DNA of 64,000 nucleotides from Cyanophora paradoxa (lineage: Eukaryota > Glaucocystophyceae > Cyanophorales > Cyanophoraceae): positions 1 through 64,000 of the forward strand of contig QPMI01000175.1 of assembly GCA_004431415.1 (NCBI GenBank). Direction: 5' to 3'. The position numbers were made by a program, and so were the translations under genes. The notes beneath the pieces are model-generated. The model worked only from the letters and a program-made list of their open reading frames with translations, made no database searches and had not been told where the DNA came from. Positions 31,301 through 42,227 of the stretch are shown piece by piece; position 1 is the stretch's first letter; the number at the start of each line of letters is the position of its first letter.

Positions 31301-32743
31301 ACTTGTCCGCGTTCTTGCCCTCCAGCTCGTAGTCCAGCTCGTTGAAGAGCTGCTGCTCGAACTCCGCCACGATCACTGCCGCCGCGGGCTCTTGGGGGGG
31401 TACGCGGCGCATCGGAGGGCGGGGGGGACGGCGGCGGACCCTCGAGATCGAGGTCCAGGTCCCTCCGGACGGCCTTGATGAGCGCCGCCAGGCCGCGGGC
31501 CACGCCCTTGGCCACGAAGATGTCTGCGGCGCGGTTCGGGGGGTACGGGAGTCCCGGGGGGGTACGCCGGACCCAGGGCGATGCGCTCGCGGACGTCGGG
31601 CCGCTGCAATTTGATCGCGACCTCCTCGCCCGTCGCACGGAGCGTGCCCTGCGCGCCCGCAGCTGAGTGCGGGGGCCCCGGGGCGGGAGAGAGTAAGCCG
31701 GGTGCGGCACCTTGTAAACCTGCCCCAAGGAGGCAGCCGCGACTGGGTCCGGTCCTATGCTACTGTAGATCTGCGACAGCGGTCTCGCCGGCGGCAGACG
31801 GGGAACAACGGGGGTAAGCGCGCACCTCTGTGTGGGGTACGCCCAGCTCAGCCTCGATCAGGGCGAAAGCGAGGTCGTTGGGGTACGGCGGCAACCGGTC
31901 CTGCGCGGGCGCGTCAGGAGGGGAAAGCGAGGCGGCGGGCAGCGCTCGCCTGCAGTGAAGCCATCTCGTAGAGCACGGGAGGCGGGAGCAGGTCCGGCCG
32001 TGTGGAGAGCGCTTGGCCGACCTGCGGGGACTCCTCAGCAGGTCCGGGCAAGGGGCAGATCAATTCATGCGCGGCACCTTCACGAAAGTCGGGCCGAGCT
32101 TCGCCAGCGTCATCGCGAAGTCTTTCCCGCGCAGCCGCTGCATCTCCGGACCCCGTCGGCCGCGCTGCAGGTCCCAGAGGACACGCAGCAGCAGGCCTCC
32201 AAAGGCCGTGCCGATCTCCGCGCTCCGCCAGAGCAGCTTTGGCATCTGGCGGCTAAAGGAGAACTCGTGGTCCAATTCCCGGAGGCGGCTTGCCGAGCGC
32301 TGCAGCTGGACCTCGCTCCCCGCCCCGTCGGGATCCGTACGCGTCGTTGCCGGCGTGCCGACGATGCTTGAAGACGACGAAGAAGTACTCCCCGGCGCCC
32401 CCGTGCTGGGGCGCGGCTCCTTCACCGCTGACGCAACCAGCCGCGCGGGCGCGTGCCGCCTCCGCGGGGGGGCACGCCTTCGCGAGTTAGACGAAGCTGC
32501 TGCAAGCTCAGTTCGGAGAACGGTGTCGGCCGCGGGGACAAATTGTACGCACGCGGAACGCGGCCGAAGAACCGGCGGGACCCGCCGACCGCAGCCGACG
32601 CGGCTATTGTAGGAGCAAACATCAGAGCGCACTCGCCGGTCAGCGGAGGCGGCGCTGGGCGCTCCGCCGGCTTCATCCTGCTGGATTGTGGCGCCTGTAC
32701 CCGGGAGAATGCAGGCTGCCGGCAAGCCGCCGCCCGCGGGCAA
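28368..32743 (-). CDS. ABC1/UbiB-family atypical kinase (ABC1K), about 22 exons
   Basis: Twenty introns were resolved from 32077 down to 29294 (exons 32078-32743, 31950-32021, 31826-31900, 31711-31770, 31573-31648 and so on to 29355-29402), all closing in frame. Family signatures in order: FVKVGQALSTRPDLLP (the KxGQ motif), AAASLGQVY (Ala-rich loop), VAIKLQRPD (the Lys), FNELDYELEGKNADKF, VLTMEW, FHADPHPGNLL (catalytic) and LAFLDFGM (metal-binding). After these come the PFYASIIRCLGVLEGL and PYIARRLL helices and a long Ala/Arg-rich C-terminus with at least one more intron near 28,700-28,800. Related proteins act in plastids and mitochondria on quinone and prenyl-lipid metabolism. The Ser/Arg-rich N-terminus (32100-32743) could be an organelle-targeting leader, but its start codon is uncertain. 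Exon 30495-30511 is only 17 nt. Five of 20 introns have GC donors. Divergent from the 32890 gene. Confidence 0.9.
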
Positions 32744-32889
32744 GGTCAGCAGCTCTGTTTGTCTTCTGGAGCTCTATCTGACACTCTTCGCGCCGCCAGA
32801 GCGGCACCGCGCCTCTGCCGGCGCCTTATGCCGGTATCTTTCGAGAGCTGCGCTGCGCACTCTCCGGCATCCGCGTAAGCACAGCCCAG
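32744..32889. promoter_or_regulatory. Probable shared bidirectional promoter
   Basis: A gap of at most about 150 bp separates the presumed ABC1K start (minus strand) and the ATG at 32890 (plus strand). No TATA box is evident. Confidence 0.4.
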
Positions 32890-35280
32890 ATGGTAAGTGC
32901 TCGCTCACGTATGCACCCCTCGCGCTAAGCGCTCTCAGAGGCGGGAGTTCAAAACCTTCGCAACGAACCTGGAGACCCACGTTGAGAGAACCTTTGCTAT
33001 CGACTTCAGGCACGTTGGACAGCTGCAGCAAGTGCGTTTCGCCCCACTCGTCTTCATCTCGGGCCCGAGTATGCGTAAAAGCGAGATTTGATCGCGCAGC
33101 TGTACAAGACGAACGCCGAGAACCGCGGGCTGATCAAGCTCTTGAGAGAGGAGGTGGCGAGAGCGCAGGAGAGCGAGGAGAAGGCGCTACAGGACATGGA
33201 GGAGAGCGCGGCCTGGCTCGCACATCAGCGAGAGCGGTCACAGAAGGAGGCGGTGGCGCGAGAGCAGCTACGCGGAGCGCTCGCTTCGGTGGCGACGACG
33301 CAGCGGCAGTCGCACGAGTCGATGCGCGAGCAGTTCGATCAGGAGAAGGCGCGCCTCGCGGAGGACTTTGCGCTGCTCCGCCGAGTCATGGTGGCCGCGG
33401 AGGCCGCCCGAGCGGTGTGCAGCCTTTTAGTCAAGCTTTTGGTCGCCTTGGCGCTCTCAAGTTCGCTCAAGCTTCCGAGCAGGCCGACGTGCGAAAGGTG
33501 CAGCAAGAGGCGAGCGCGGCGCTGGAGGCCGAGACGGCGGTCCGCGATCAACGCCCGCGGTCCTTTTTCGTGCCGTCGCTTAGCTGACGACCGCGCGGAT
33601 TCGGAAACTTCGCAGAAGCTGCTGGCTTGCACGGAGGCCGCAAACGATGCAGCACGGTGTCTCCAGGCCCGCCTCGATGCAATGCAGTCTGCGCTGGAGG
33701 TAAATCTGGCCTTTGAACATCAGAAGGCTCCTTCAAACACTTCGCAGGCGGCACAGAAGCGGGCGGAGGGCGCAGAGGCGTCGGCGCAGGCGGCCAAAGC
33801 GCACTCCGCGCGGGCCGACCGCCTGAACCAGGTGCGTGCGCATGCGTGCGCCCCGCCCCGCAGAGCGAGGCCAATCCCGCGCGCAGGAGCTTCTGGCGAA
33901 GCTCGCGCAGTCCGAGTCGCGCCTGCGAGGTCCGTGCGCTGCTGAATTCTCAGAGCTTCTGCTATGCGTTCTCGCGCCGATCTGAGGGTCGGTCTGCAGC
34001 TCTGGAGCGGCGCTCAGGGCCCGTTTGTGTGCAGCCGGCGCCTGCGGCCGCCGCTCCGCTGGCCGCGGCGGCGTCCTCGCCAAGCGCCAGCAAGGCCTCT
34101 GTGCCTGTCGGCACGCAGACGACCCTCACCGTCCCCCCTGGCAACAAGGTGCGAGCCCCGTCTCCCCGATCGCTCTGATCGTTCGATGATCGCCCCGCGC
34201 GCAGCGCCTGGTGATCGCCAGCCCCGCCCTGGCGCCCAGGAGCCCCCTGCGGAGCTCAAGCGCCCCGGGCAAGGCGCCCCCGCTGGTGGCCATGGACGCG
34301 GCGGGGCCGCCACTGAAGTCTCCCAACTTCCGACCCGCGACTCCCCCGGCGCCCGCCCGCGGGTCCCGCTGCCGCAGCGCCCCCAGCAAGGCGTGCCCCC
34401 GCACCCCCGCTGAAGCTGAAGCTGCAGCCGACGCCACCCCGGCTGTCCCTCCTTCTGCCCCGCCGGCCGCTTCTTCGCCGGCTCTGGTGCCCCTGCCCGC
34501 TCCGCCCCCTTCAGCCGCTTCGAGTTCTTCCCTCCCGCCGACGAACACGCAACCATGTACCCCTGCGCCCCGCGCGTCCACCCCCTCCACGCCCCACGCG
34601 CCCGCCCCGGCGGCGCCTCCGCACGCGGCCGCTCCTCCGCCCGCACCCGCGGCCGCTCCCGCGCACCCGGCGCCGGCGGTGGCGCCACGTACCCCGGAGC
34701 CCTCCCCAGCCTCTTTGGCCCCTCCTAGAACCCCCCTAACCCCCACCTCGCCGCCGGCGCTCTCCCCGGCGCCTCCAAGGAAGGAGCAGCCGAAGGCGCG
34801 ACCCGCGCTCTCCCCCGAGGTACGCGAATTCGGAGCCTCGCAGCCCGCTTCCTTGCCGAGCTCTCTAACCGACCCCTCTTCTCGATTCTAGATCCTCGCC
34901 GCCTGCGACCGGGAGGCGGTCCCCCTGCCCCGCCCGCCCCGCGCGCCGCCCTGCGCCCCGGACCCCATCGCCGCCTCGTGCGTCGCGATCGCCGCCGCGG
35001 GCGCGGAGAAGCCGAAGCCCTGGGCGAGGTCGGGGCGCCCCTGCGGCTGCTCGGGCTGCATCGCCCCCTCGGGCCCCTGCTCCATCGCCCCCGTGCGCGC
35101 GCCTCTAAAAGCTTCCAACCCGCCTCGCCCGGCGGCCCTCCAGCCAGCGAGGTCGCTGACTTCCTGCGGCGCCGGCAGGTCTTCCTGGCGCTGGAGCGCG
35201 AGAGGGAGCGGCGCAAGTCGAAGCGCGGGGCGCCCCGGGCGGCCTCCGCGGAGCCGAAGCGCAGCAGGACGCTGGCATGA
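32890..35280 (+). CDS. Coiled-coil protein with proline-rich C-terminal half
   Basis: The start codon is followed directly by an intron (ATG then GTAAGT at 32893), so the first exon codes only Met; the next exon begins AGGCGGGAGTTC (RREFKTF). A central coiled coil spans about 33090-33830 with several introns: DLIAQLYKTNAENRGLIKLL, SEEKALQDMEESAAWLAHQR, QASEQADVRKVQQEASAALE, AARCLQARLDAMQSALE. A Pro/Ala/Ser-rich low-complexity region follows at 34060-34840. The last exon encodes PPASEVADFLRRRQVFLALE and a basic end, stopping at TGA 35278-35280. No catalytic motif. Likely cytoskeletal or scaffold-type (inference from composition). No recognised family. Exon edges in the middle are approximate. 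Confidence 0.65.
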
Positions 35281-35530
35281 ACCGCACGTTAACGTGGAAC
35301 CGAAGTTGAACCGAATCAAATGAAATCGAAAATCGAAATCAAAGCAAGGCCTAGGGCCGAGAGGAGAGAAAGGGCTAATAATAAGGGAGGATCCTCGAAG
35401 CCTCGAATAATTGGGGAGGAGGATCCGGAGAGGGCCCCGTTTGAGGGGAGCTCGCGATCGAGCTCATATGCATATTCTGGGACGTACCCCCCCACGCCAC
35501 CCCACCCCCCCTTGGATCGCTGTCAGCGAG

Positions 35531-36987
35531 ATGCGCTACCTTGTATGCGTCGAGTGCGCATGCGCACGCGGTTCCTTACACTTTTAATTTGCTTTAGAAA
35601 TCCGCCAGGATCCAGCTCCATTTTCGCGCCGGTTTTTCGCGGCCGGCTCTCCTTGATCATTACCCTGGCTCGCGCAGTGGCTCGGAGTGCGCTGCGAGCG
35701 CATTCGACTTCGTCACTGAGAATCTCGTCCGGGCGCCGCGGGACGGCGTGCGCACCGGGCCCGCGCGAAGTTCTTCCGGCGCCACCGCCGGCTTGCAGTT
35801 GATAGTGGCCGATGTTATCGCCCCGCAGCTCATCCTCGCGACCGTGGCCGAGTCGATCGTGGACGAGACTGGAGTGATTCCCTTCGCCCCGGGTCCGCGC
35901 CTCTCGTCCCATGGAGCGCCGCCCGCGCTTGAAGCAGGGCCCCGGGCGTGATGGCTGTGCGTGCGCCGTGCACGTGGCCGATTTTGCATGCGCACGCGCA
36001 GAGTACGATGACATGGGCACCGCAATTACCAAGTACCGGGATCAGGTGCTGCTGCCGATTAGATGTAGAGCTCGAGCGCTGAGCACTAGAAATCGATTGC
36101 TTAGCTACTGCATTTTCGCAGCTCAGGGAATCGGTGCGAAAGCGGGCGGTCGGGCTCCTGGAGAGCTACGAGAAGCGCGCCCGCGAACTCGGGGTGCGTT
36201 CGAGTTTTCTCAAGGACGCTAGCGCTGCTAGCGCTGCGCATGCCAGGCTGCTTTTAGATCTAGCTTAAACAATGCTTGCTCTGGATTCATCCTTCTCAGG
36301 TCGCTGATGTCCTCACGGTCATGCTGGAGGGCAACGCGAAAGACGAGCTTGTCCACCTCGCCGAGAAGGCGCGCCCGCTTGGAAATTTTGAAAGGCTTTA
36401 AGGCGCAGTTTTAATTTTGCGCCGAATTCGAACCTGAGGCTTTTGCAGGAGCGGCCGGATATGTGCGTCGTCGGGAGCCGTGGCCTCGGGCCTGTGAAGC
36501 GCCTCCTCCTCGGCAGGTGCGCACCCATACGCGGCCGCCCGGCACGTTGCTCAGTTGCTCAGCCGCTGAGCCGGCGCCTCGCAGTGTTTCCGATTATCTG
36601 GCGCATCACCTCCCGATGCCCGTGCGCATGCGCATGCGTAGCGCTCCGGATCCCGAGTCCTGCGGCCCGGACAGTTGCGGTCGACGTCTGAGCTCGAGCG
36701 CCCGCCGCGCGGCGGACGTGCGCAGGTCCTCGTCTTCCGGGCCCCCTCGGGGTACAACCGGGAGGACGTGGGCGAGGCCGAGGCGGCGGCCGCCTCGGCG
36801 CAGGCCGCCGCCGAGCGGGCCGCGACGCCCCAGGGGCAGGCGCACCGCGCCGAGCGCTTCATGGAAGAGGCGCGCATGATATCGATCATGAAGTTCCAAC
36901 CTCTGATATCGCGATCTTCAGATGCAGGGCAAGGGAGGCGCGCCCGCAGCGGAGGCCGGCGGGGAGCAGAAGACGGTGGAGGCTTGA
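35531..36987 (+). CDS. Universal stress protein (UspA-like)
   Basis: Exon 1 (35531-35553) encodes MRYLVCVD, and exon 2 from 35678 completes the Asp codon to give DGSECAASAFDFVTENL, the standard USP opening strand and Asp. Later exons give LRESVRKRAVGLLESYEKRA, VADVLTVMLEGNAKDELVHLA and RPDMCVVGSRGLGPVKRLLLG. The last motif joins across an intron to SVSDYLAHHLPMPVLVF. The GSRG...LLLGS pattern fits the ATP-binding consensus G-x2-G-x9-G-(S/T). An Ala-rich helical tail with QAAAERAATPQGQAHRAERF follows. The final exon may follow a GC-AG intron (36873 to about 36922). Role: small cytosolic nucleotide-binding stress protein. The 35,800-36,000 portion is uncertain. Confidence 0.85.
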
Positions 36988-37158
36988 ATTGAACAGAGCA
37001 ATAGCACGGGACAATAATAATGCAACTAAGCTCGAGCTAGCATGTAAATACAATATATATAGCACTGTATCTGATGAAAGAGAATGAGACAGAATGTGTC
37101 CGTCGCGTGCACGCAGACGGATAAGAGGGAGGCGGGAAACGGGTGGAGTGCTCGGAAG

Positions 37159-37199
<41 letters not shown>

Positions 37200-37211
37200 C
37201 GGAGGCGGGCG

Positions 37212-38509
37212 CTACCTCATGACGGCGGGGGTGAAGCTGGGGCGGGGCGCCGGCTCGTGCCAGGTGGGGGAGGGCGGGGAGTTGGCGCTCGGCATCGTGA
37301 TGCGCCGGTTGGGGCCGCCGCCCAGCGGCGGCAGCCGGATCTTGCCGGGCGCCAGCGTGCCCCGCAGGTCCGGGGACCTCCGCTCGAGAGGCCCGGGGCC
37401 GGGCGAGGTGGGGGAGAGGGAGGCGGGCGGGGAGGCGGCGGCGAGGGGCGAGGAGGAGGAGGCGGCGGCGGGCGGGGGCAGCGGGGAGCGCCGGAAGTCG
37501 CGGGCGCCGAGGGCGGAGGGTATCTCGAGCTCGGGCGGGGCGCCGGGCTTGCCGGGCGAGGAGTAGCGCCGGTTGGCCGGCTTGCTCTCCGGCGGGGAGC
37601 GCGCCGAGGTCGGAACGAACGAGTTCGCAGAGGAAGAGGGGGACAGCGCGGCGCCGCGGGGGGAGTTCGGCGACGGGTACGGCCCGGGGCGGCCCCGCTC
37701 GCCCCCACCGCCCGCCTGGGCAACCTGGGGGCGACCGGCCGGCCGCTCAGCCCGGCCCGGCCCGGCCCGGCTCGGCTCAGGGGCGGGGCTGGATGGGGCG
37801 GACCTGGACAAAGCCGTCGTAGGCGAGCTTGATGCCCACCCTCCAGTCGAGCATCGCCTGCGCAAGCTGCGGGGGAAGGAGGGGGCTCAGGCCGGCCGGG
37901 CCGGGCGCGCGGGGCGCGGGGCGCGGGGCGGGGCGGGCCTGGACGAAGCGGGCGGCGGCGATGCAGGCGCCGCAGGCGGCGGGGAAGCCGCCGAAGGTGC
38001 TGCGCCCGCCGAGGATGTCGCGGCCCGAGGCGCTCACGCGGGGGACCTTGAGGACGTCGAGGCAGCGCGCGGTGTCCACCTCCAGCTCCTTCACGAGGTC
38101 GCTCGCCTGCTTGTGGGAGCGGTTCTGCTGCGGGATGCTCTCCACCGCCTGGCCCTCCTGCAGCGAGAGCTTCATGGAGACCAGCACGCCCGAGAAGAAG
38201 AGCATCAGCGCGCTCGAAGAGGACGCCAGCTCCGCCTCGATGCTGCCCCCGCGCCGGCCCCGCCTCAGCCCCCGGCCGGCGCGCCGCGCACGAGCCCCCG
38301 CACCTGATCCCGCCGGTGCCCGCGGATCGCAAGAGCGCGAGGCCGGCGAGGCCCCCGGCAGCCGTGATCGCTGCGGGCGCGAAACTCTGCTTCAGCAAGT
38401 TGCGGCAGACGCCTCAAGAACGCCCCACGCACCGGTTTCGACGTGAACGCCACGGCTGTCGCGCAGCTGCCGCGGAGTCAGCGTCCGCGGACGCAGCCAA
38501 GGACCGCAT
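37212..38509 (-). CDS. Membrane-anchored protein of unknown family
   Basis: Best start is the ATG at 38509-38507 (MRSLAASADADS). A GC-AG intron near 38435 would join it to a Gly/Ala-rich hydrophobic segment (ITAAGGLAGLALLRSAGTGG). The next exon holds ALMLFFSGVLVSMKLSLQEG, then a helix NRSHKQASDLVKELEVDTAR and a Cys-bearing patch STFGGFPAACGACIAAARFV. A further exon gives LAQAMLDWRVGIKLAYDGFV, and the end is a Ser/Pro-rich tail stopping at 37212-37214. Two short hydrophobic stretches suggest membrane or organelle association; the Arg/Ala-rich start could be an import signal (inference). No family recognised. A pure 40-nt G tract lies just beyond the 3' end (37160-37199). Confidence 0.5.
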
Positions 38510-38925
38510 CAAGTTTACCTTTTGCATGATCACTGACACGAGCTTTTCACCAAGAGCCGTGAGGTTATCGGACTGGCCACTTGTTGCAGGCGGAAGGCCA
38601 GGGCCGGAAACCCGTGAAGGGCTCCGCCCCTGCTCCTCGGGCGCGTGCATTGTTGAGCTAGCTCAGCCGGCGGTGGAGCGCGGTCAGCTGGCCACTGCTC
38701 ATGCGGGGAGCCCGATCTGGGCGAGGGCTGGCTGTTCGGCGCCCCGTGGTCGAGACAATTCGCCTGCTTTTGCGCTCTGCTGGCGTTGCTAGTCCACCTA
38801 CAGGGCAGCGCCGGCGAGTTAAGCAAGGATTGCTTTGGGGGTACAGGCGACTGAACTCGCTGTGGCCTGTTCTTCGTTCGTGGCCGGGCCGTACTCGTTC
38901 GCACTTCTTCAGTTTCGGGAGCGCC

Positions 38926-40987
38926 ATGGGAAAGGCCAAGAAGGAGAAGGCGGTGAAGGGCGAGCGGTTCAAGCCGACGCCGGTGGTGAGCATGCAGGAC
39001 ATCGAGCGCATGCAGGAGAGTGGAGAGCTGACGGAGGAGGACTCCCTGCCACTTCTGGAAAAGGTGCGCCCGCGCCCGAGGGTAGCGCTCTTCGGCCGCT
39101 CGCGGCCGCCGCCGGGCGCTGGCTGCGCGGGGTCCTTAGCTAAGGCTGACGCAACCTCTCGCGCCGCTCGCCGCACGCCGCAGATGGACAGCGTACACGA
39201 CGGCGATCGCGAGAACGCATGCGCGTTCCTGGCGAACATCGTCCTGCAGGGCGAGCACGAGCGCCAGATACTCCTCCGCGAGAACGTCATCCGGAAGCTC
39301 TCCTCGCGCGTCATCGACACCAGCGTCGCCGTCCGCGCCGCCGCGGCCGGCGCCCTCCGGTCCGCGCGGGCCCTCACTTCGCCGGGCGCCCGGCGCCGGG
39401 CCGAGGGGCGCGGGCGGGCGCGCAGGAACCTGAGCCTGTGCCTGGACCACGAGATCCGCGACCGCATGGTCCACGACGACGCCCTCACGCCCCTCATCGT
39501 CGCCCTCATCCAGGCGCGCGCCGCGCTCGAGCTCTGCCCCCCGCCGCGCCGGCGCCGCTGAGCCCGCGCCGCCGGCGCCCCGCAGGCGATCGAGACGCTC
39601 AAGGGCGAGGCGGCGCAGGGCGACCCGAAGCTGATGAAGAGCGCCCAGACGCTGGCGGAGAACCTCGTGGCGTGCTTCTGGCACCTGGCGGAGAGCTCCG
39701 AGCGCGCCGTCGAGCTTCTCTGCGCCCAGGAGCGCGCCCTCGACGCCGTCGTCGAGTTCCTGCGGCCCGGCGTGCCCCCGGAGCTCCTCCTCACCGCCGG
39801 TGCGCGCCGCCCCTCGGGGCCGGGCGACGGCCGCGGGCGGGGCGGGGCGCGGCGGGGCGCGGCGGGGGCCGACGGGGGCGGCGGGGCGGCAGCGCAATGC
39901 GTCCAGGTGCTCACCGACGAGAACCCGCGGATGGTCGCCTACTTTGCCGCCCGCCCCGCCCTCCTCCTGGCCCGCCCCGCACCCCCCCGCTCAGACCGTC
40001 CCGCCTTGTACCCCTGACTCATCCCCCCGCAGTCCCTCTCCGCCCTGACGCAGTCGACGGACGAAACGGTCGACGTCCTCACCCGAACCGTCGCCGCCGG
40101 TGACGCCACGCGCCCCGCAGCCCCCGCGCCGCGGCACGCTCGCTGACGGGGGTACAGGAATCGCGTACAACGTGCGGGATGCGGCGCCGGGGGCGGACGT
40201 TCGGGGGCCCGTGGTGGGGGTACTGGTCCGGACCCTCGAGTGGGACGCGGTGGCTGCCCTCCCCGACATCCTCCCCCGCCTCCAGTCCGCCGTGCGTACC
40301 CCCCTGCGTACCCTGGCTTGCCCGCTCGCGTACCCCGGTCCGACCCGCCCTGGGGGGTACAGGAGCCCTACGAGAACGGGGTGGGGGCGGCGGGGGACCT
40401 GTTCCCGGAGGCGTCGGCGTGGAAGCGCGCTGTTAGTGCCCAGGTCCTGGCCGCCGAGCTCCTCGCCAACATGTGCCAGGAGGGGTATGCGCGCCGGGCT
40501 GGCGGACCGCGCGCGCACCCGGGCCCATGGAGATCTGACCGCGCGCCGCGGCCCAGGGCGGAGGACGAGGGGGAGGAGGGCGAGGAGGAGGAGGGCTGGG
40601 AGGAGTCCGCGGGGGACGAGCCCGCGGCGCCCCCCGAGGCCGGCCCCGCCGACGCCCCCGCCCTTCCCCCGGGTACGCGGTTTCCTTCGCGCAGGGTAGC
40701 GACCCCGAGGCCTGAGGCCGCCCGCAGCGGCGGCCGCCGCCATCGCGTCCAGCGGGGTACCCCGGCTCGTGCTCGCGAAGTGCCGCGCCGTACCCCCCGC
40801 CGCCCCGGGCGCGTCCCCCCTAGTCCTCGAGGTGCGCCGAGCGCGTGCAGCCCCCGGCCAGCATCCTCCAAAATCCTGAGACTCCGGTACCCGCAGGCCC
40901 GGGAGCAGCTGCGAACCCTCCAGCTCCGGTCCCTCGCGTGCCTCGGGAACATGCTCCAGGCGATGCCCCCGGCCGGTGCGCCCCCAC

Positions 40988-41018
<31 letters not shown>

Positions 41019-42019
41019 CCCCACCCCTCCCTCCCCTCTCCTCCCCGCTTCGCTGAAGCTGTACCCCCCATGCGGCAGCCTTTGGGGAGCTCGGGGGCGC
41101 GTGGGAGGCGCTCGTGCAGACGTGCGAGGCGGTCGCCACGGGGAACGACTCCGAGGCGAGCGTGGGGGAGAGGCGGCGCACCCCGGGATCGGTCCCCCCG
41201 CCTGACCCCGGGGCGCGGCAGGTGCTGGAGGCTGTGACGCTGGCGATGTGGCTCCTGCTGCGCTGCGGGGGCCCCAAGTCGCCCATCCCCGTGCGCCCCG
41301 CCTCCGCCTCCCCCGCGCAGGCCGGCCCCGCGCCGACGCCGACGCCGACGCGGGCGGGCCGCGGCGGGCAGTTCGTGGGGGAGAGCCACCTGGCGGGGAT
41401 GGCCAAGATCGCCAAGCACCCGTGCGCCCCCCCCCCCTTCCCTCCCCCCCGCCCCGCTCAGCTGAGCGTTCGCCTGGGGCAGGTGCGCTGAGGTGCGGGA
41501 GAACGCGCTCCGCATGCTCGCCGCCGTCGGCACGCGGCCCCACGACCCCGCCACCAACGCCGTCCGCCGCCCCTCCCGCCCGCCGCCCCGCCCCGCGCCC
41601 CTCGACCTTGCGCTGCGCTGGCAGGCGCTGGGGCGGGGCCTGCTGGAGGCGGCGGAGGGGGACGCGTCGCTGGCGTGCGCGGCGGCCGCCCTTGACGCCC
41701 TCTACGACGTCTACGCCGAGGAGCAGGCACGCCCCCGCATCCCGCGCCCTTTGTTCTGTTTAGTCTGAGGGCGCCCGCAGTACGACGCAAACGTGCGGGC
41801 GCTGGAGATGGTGCCCCGCCTCGAGCGCCTCCTCCCCGCCCTCAAGCAGCGGGTGAGCGTCGTGTTCCTTGCTCGCCCTGCCCAGGCGCCCGACCCGACG
41901 GCCGCCCCCAGATCGCGGCGAGCAAGGGCCCGGCGGAGCGGGAGGCGCGGGAGCGGGCCCGCGAGGCGCGCCTCAACCTGCCCCGCTTCATCGCCTACAA
42001 GAAGAAGCACATGCGATAG
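38926..42019 (+). CDS. HEATR3 / symportin (SYO1)-like armadillo-HEAT protein
   Basis: Starts MGKAKKEKAVKGERFKPTP at 38926. Exons then encode armadillo-like helices: SVHDGDRENACAFLANIVLQ, RKLSSRVIDTSVAVRAAAAGALR joined to NLSLCLDHEIRDRMVHDDAL, TLAENLVACFWHLAESSERA, QVLTDENPRMVAYF, then AGIAYNVRDAAP, and the C-terminal LNLPRFIAYKKKHMR ending at TAG 42017-42019. The lysine-rich start, the NLS...DxMV repeat, the tryptophan-containing repeat and the RFIAY ending match HEATR3/Syo1. That protein chaperones ribosomal proteins uL5 and uL18 to the nucleus and supports 5S RNP assembly. An acidic loop (EDEGEEGEEEEGWEE near 40560) sits where the family has its acidic insert. Introns are short, several contain repeated GTACCCC, and at least one has a GC donor after VALIQ. 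Confidence 0.85.
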
Positions 42020-42227
42020 CCGCCGCCGGGCCGGGGCCCCGCGCCCCCGTTCTGTCGCCCGCTCCTGTCTCGATCCATGCAATATTGACGGCGCTCCGGA
42101 TCCCGGGCGCGCTCGCATGAAGCTTGCGGGAGCCCTCATGTCGGATGCGAATTTCTTCTTCACGTAACATAGCCCTCCACCGAAAGCAATCACACCGCCC
42201 CGCGGGGGGGGGAGGGGGCCCTCGAGC

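Noticed and set aside
35523-36032. Minus-strand open frame opposite the USP gene
   Set aside because: Shadow of the spliced USP exons, with no independent motif.
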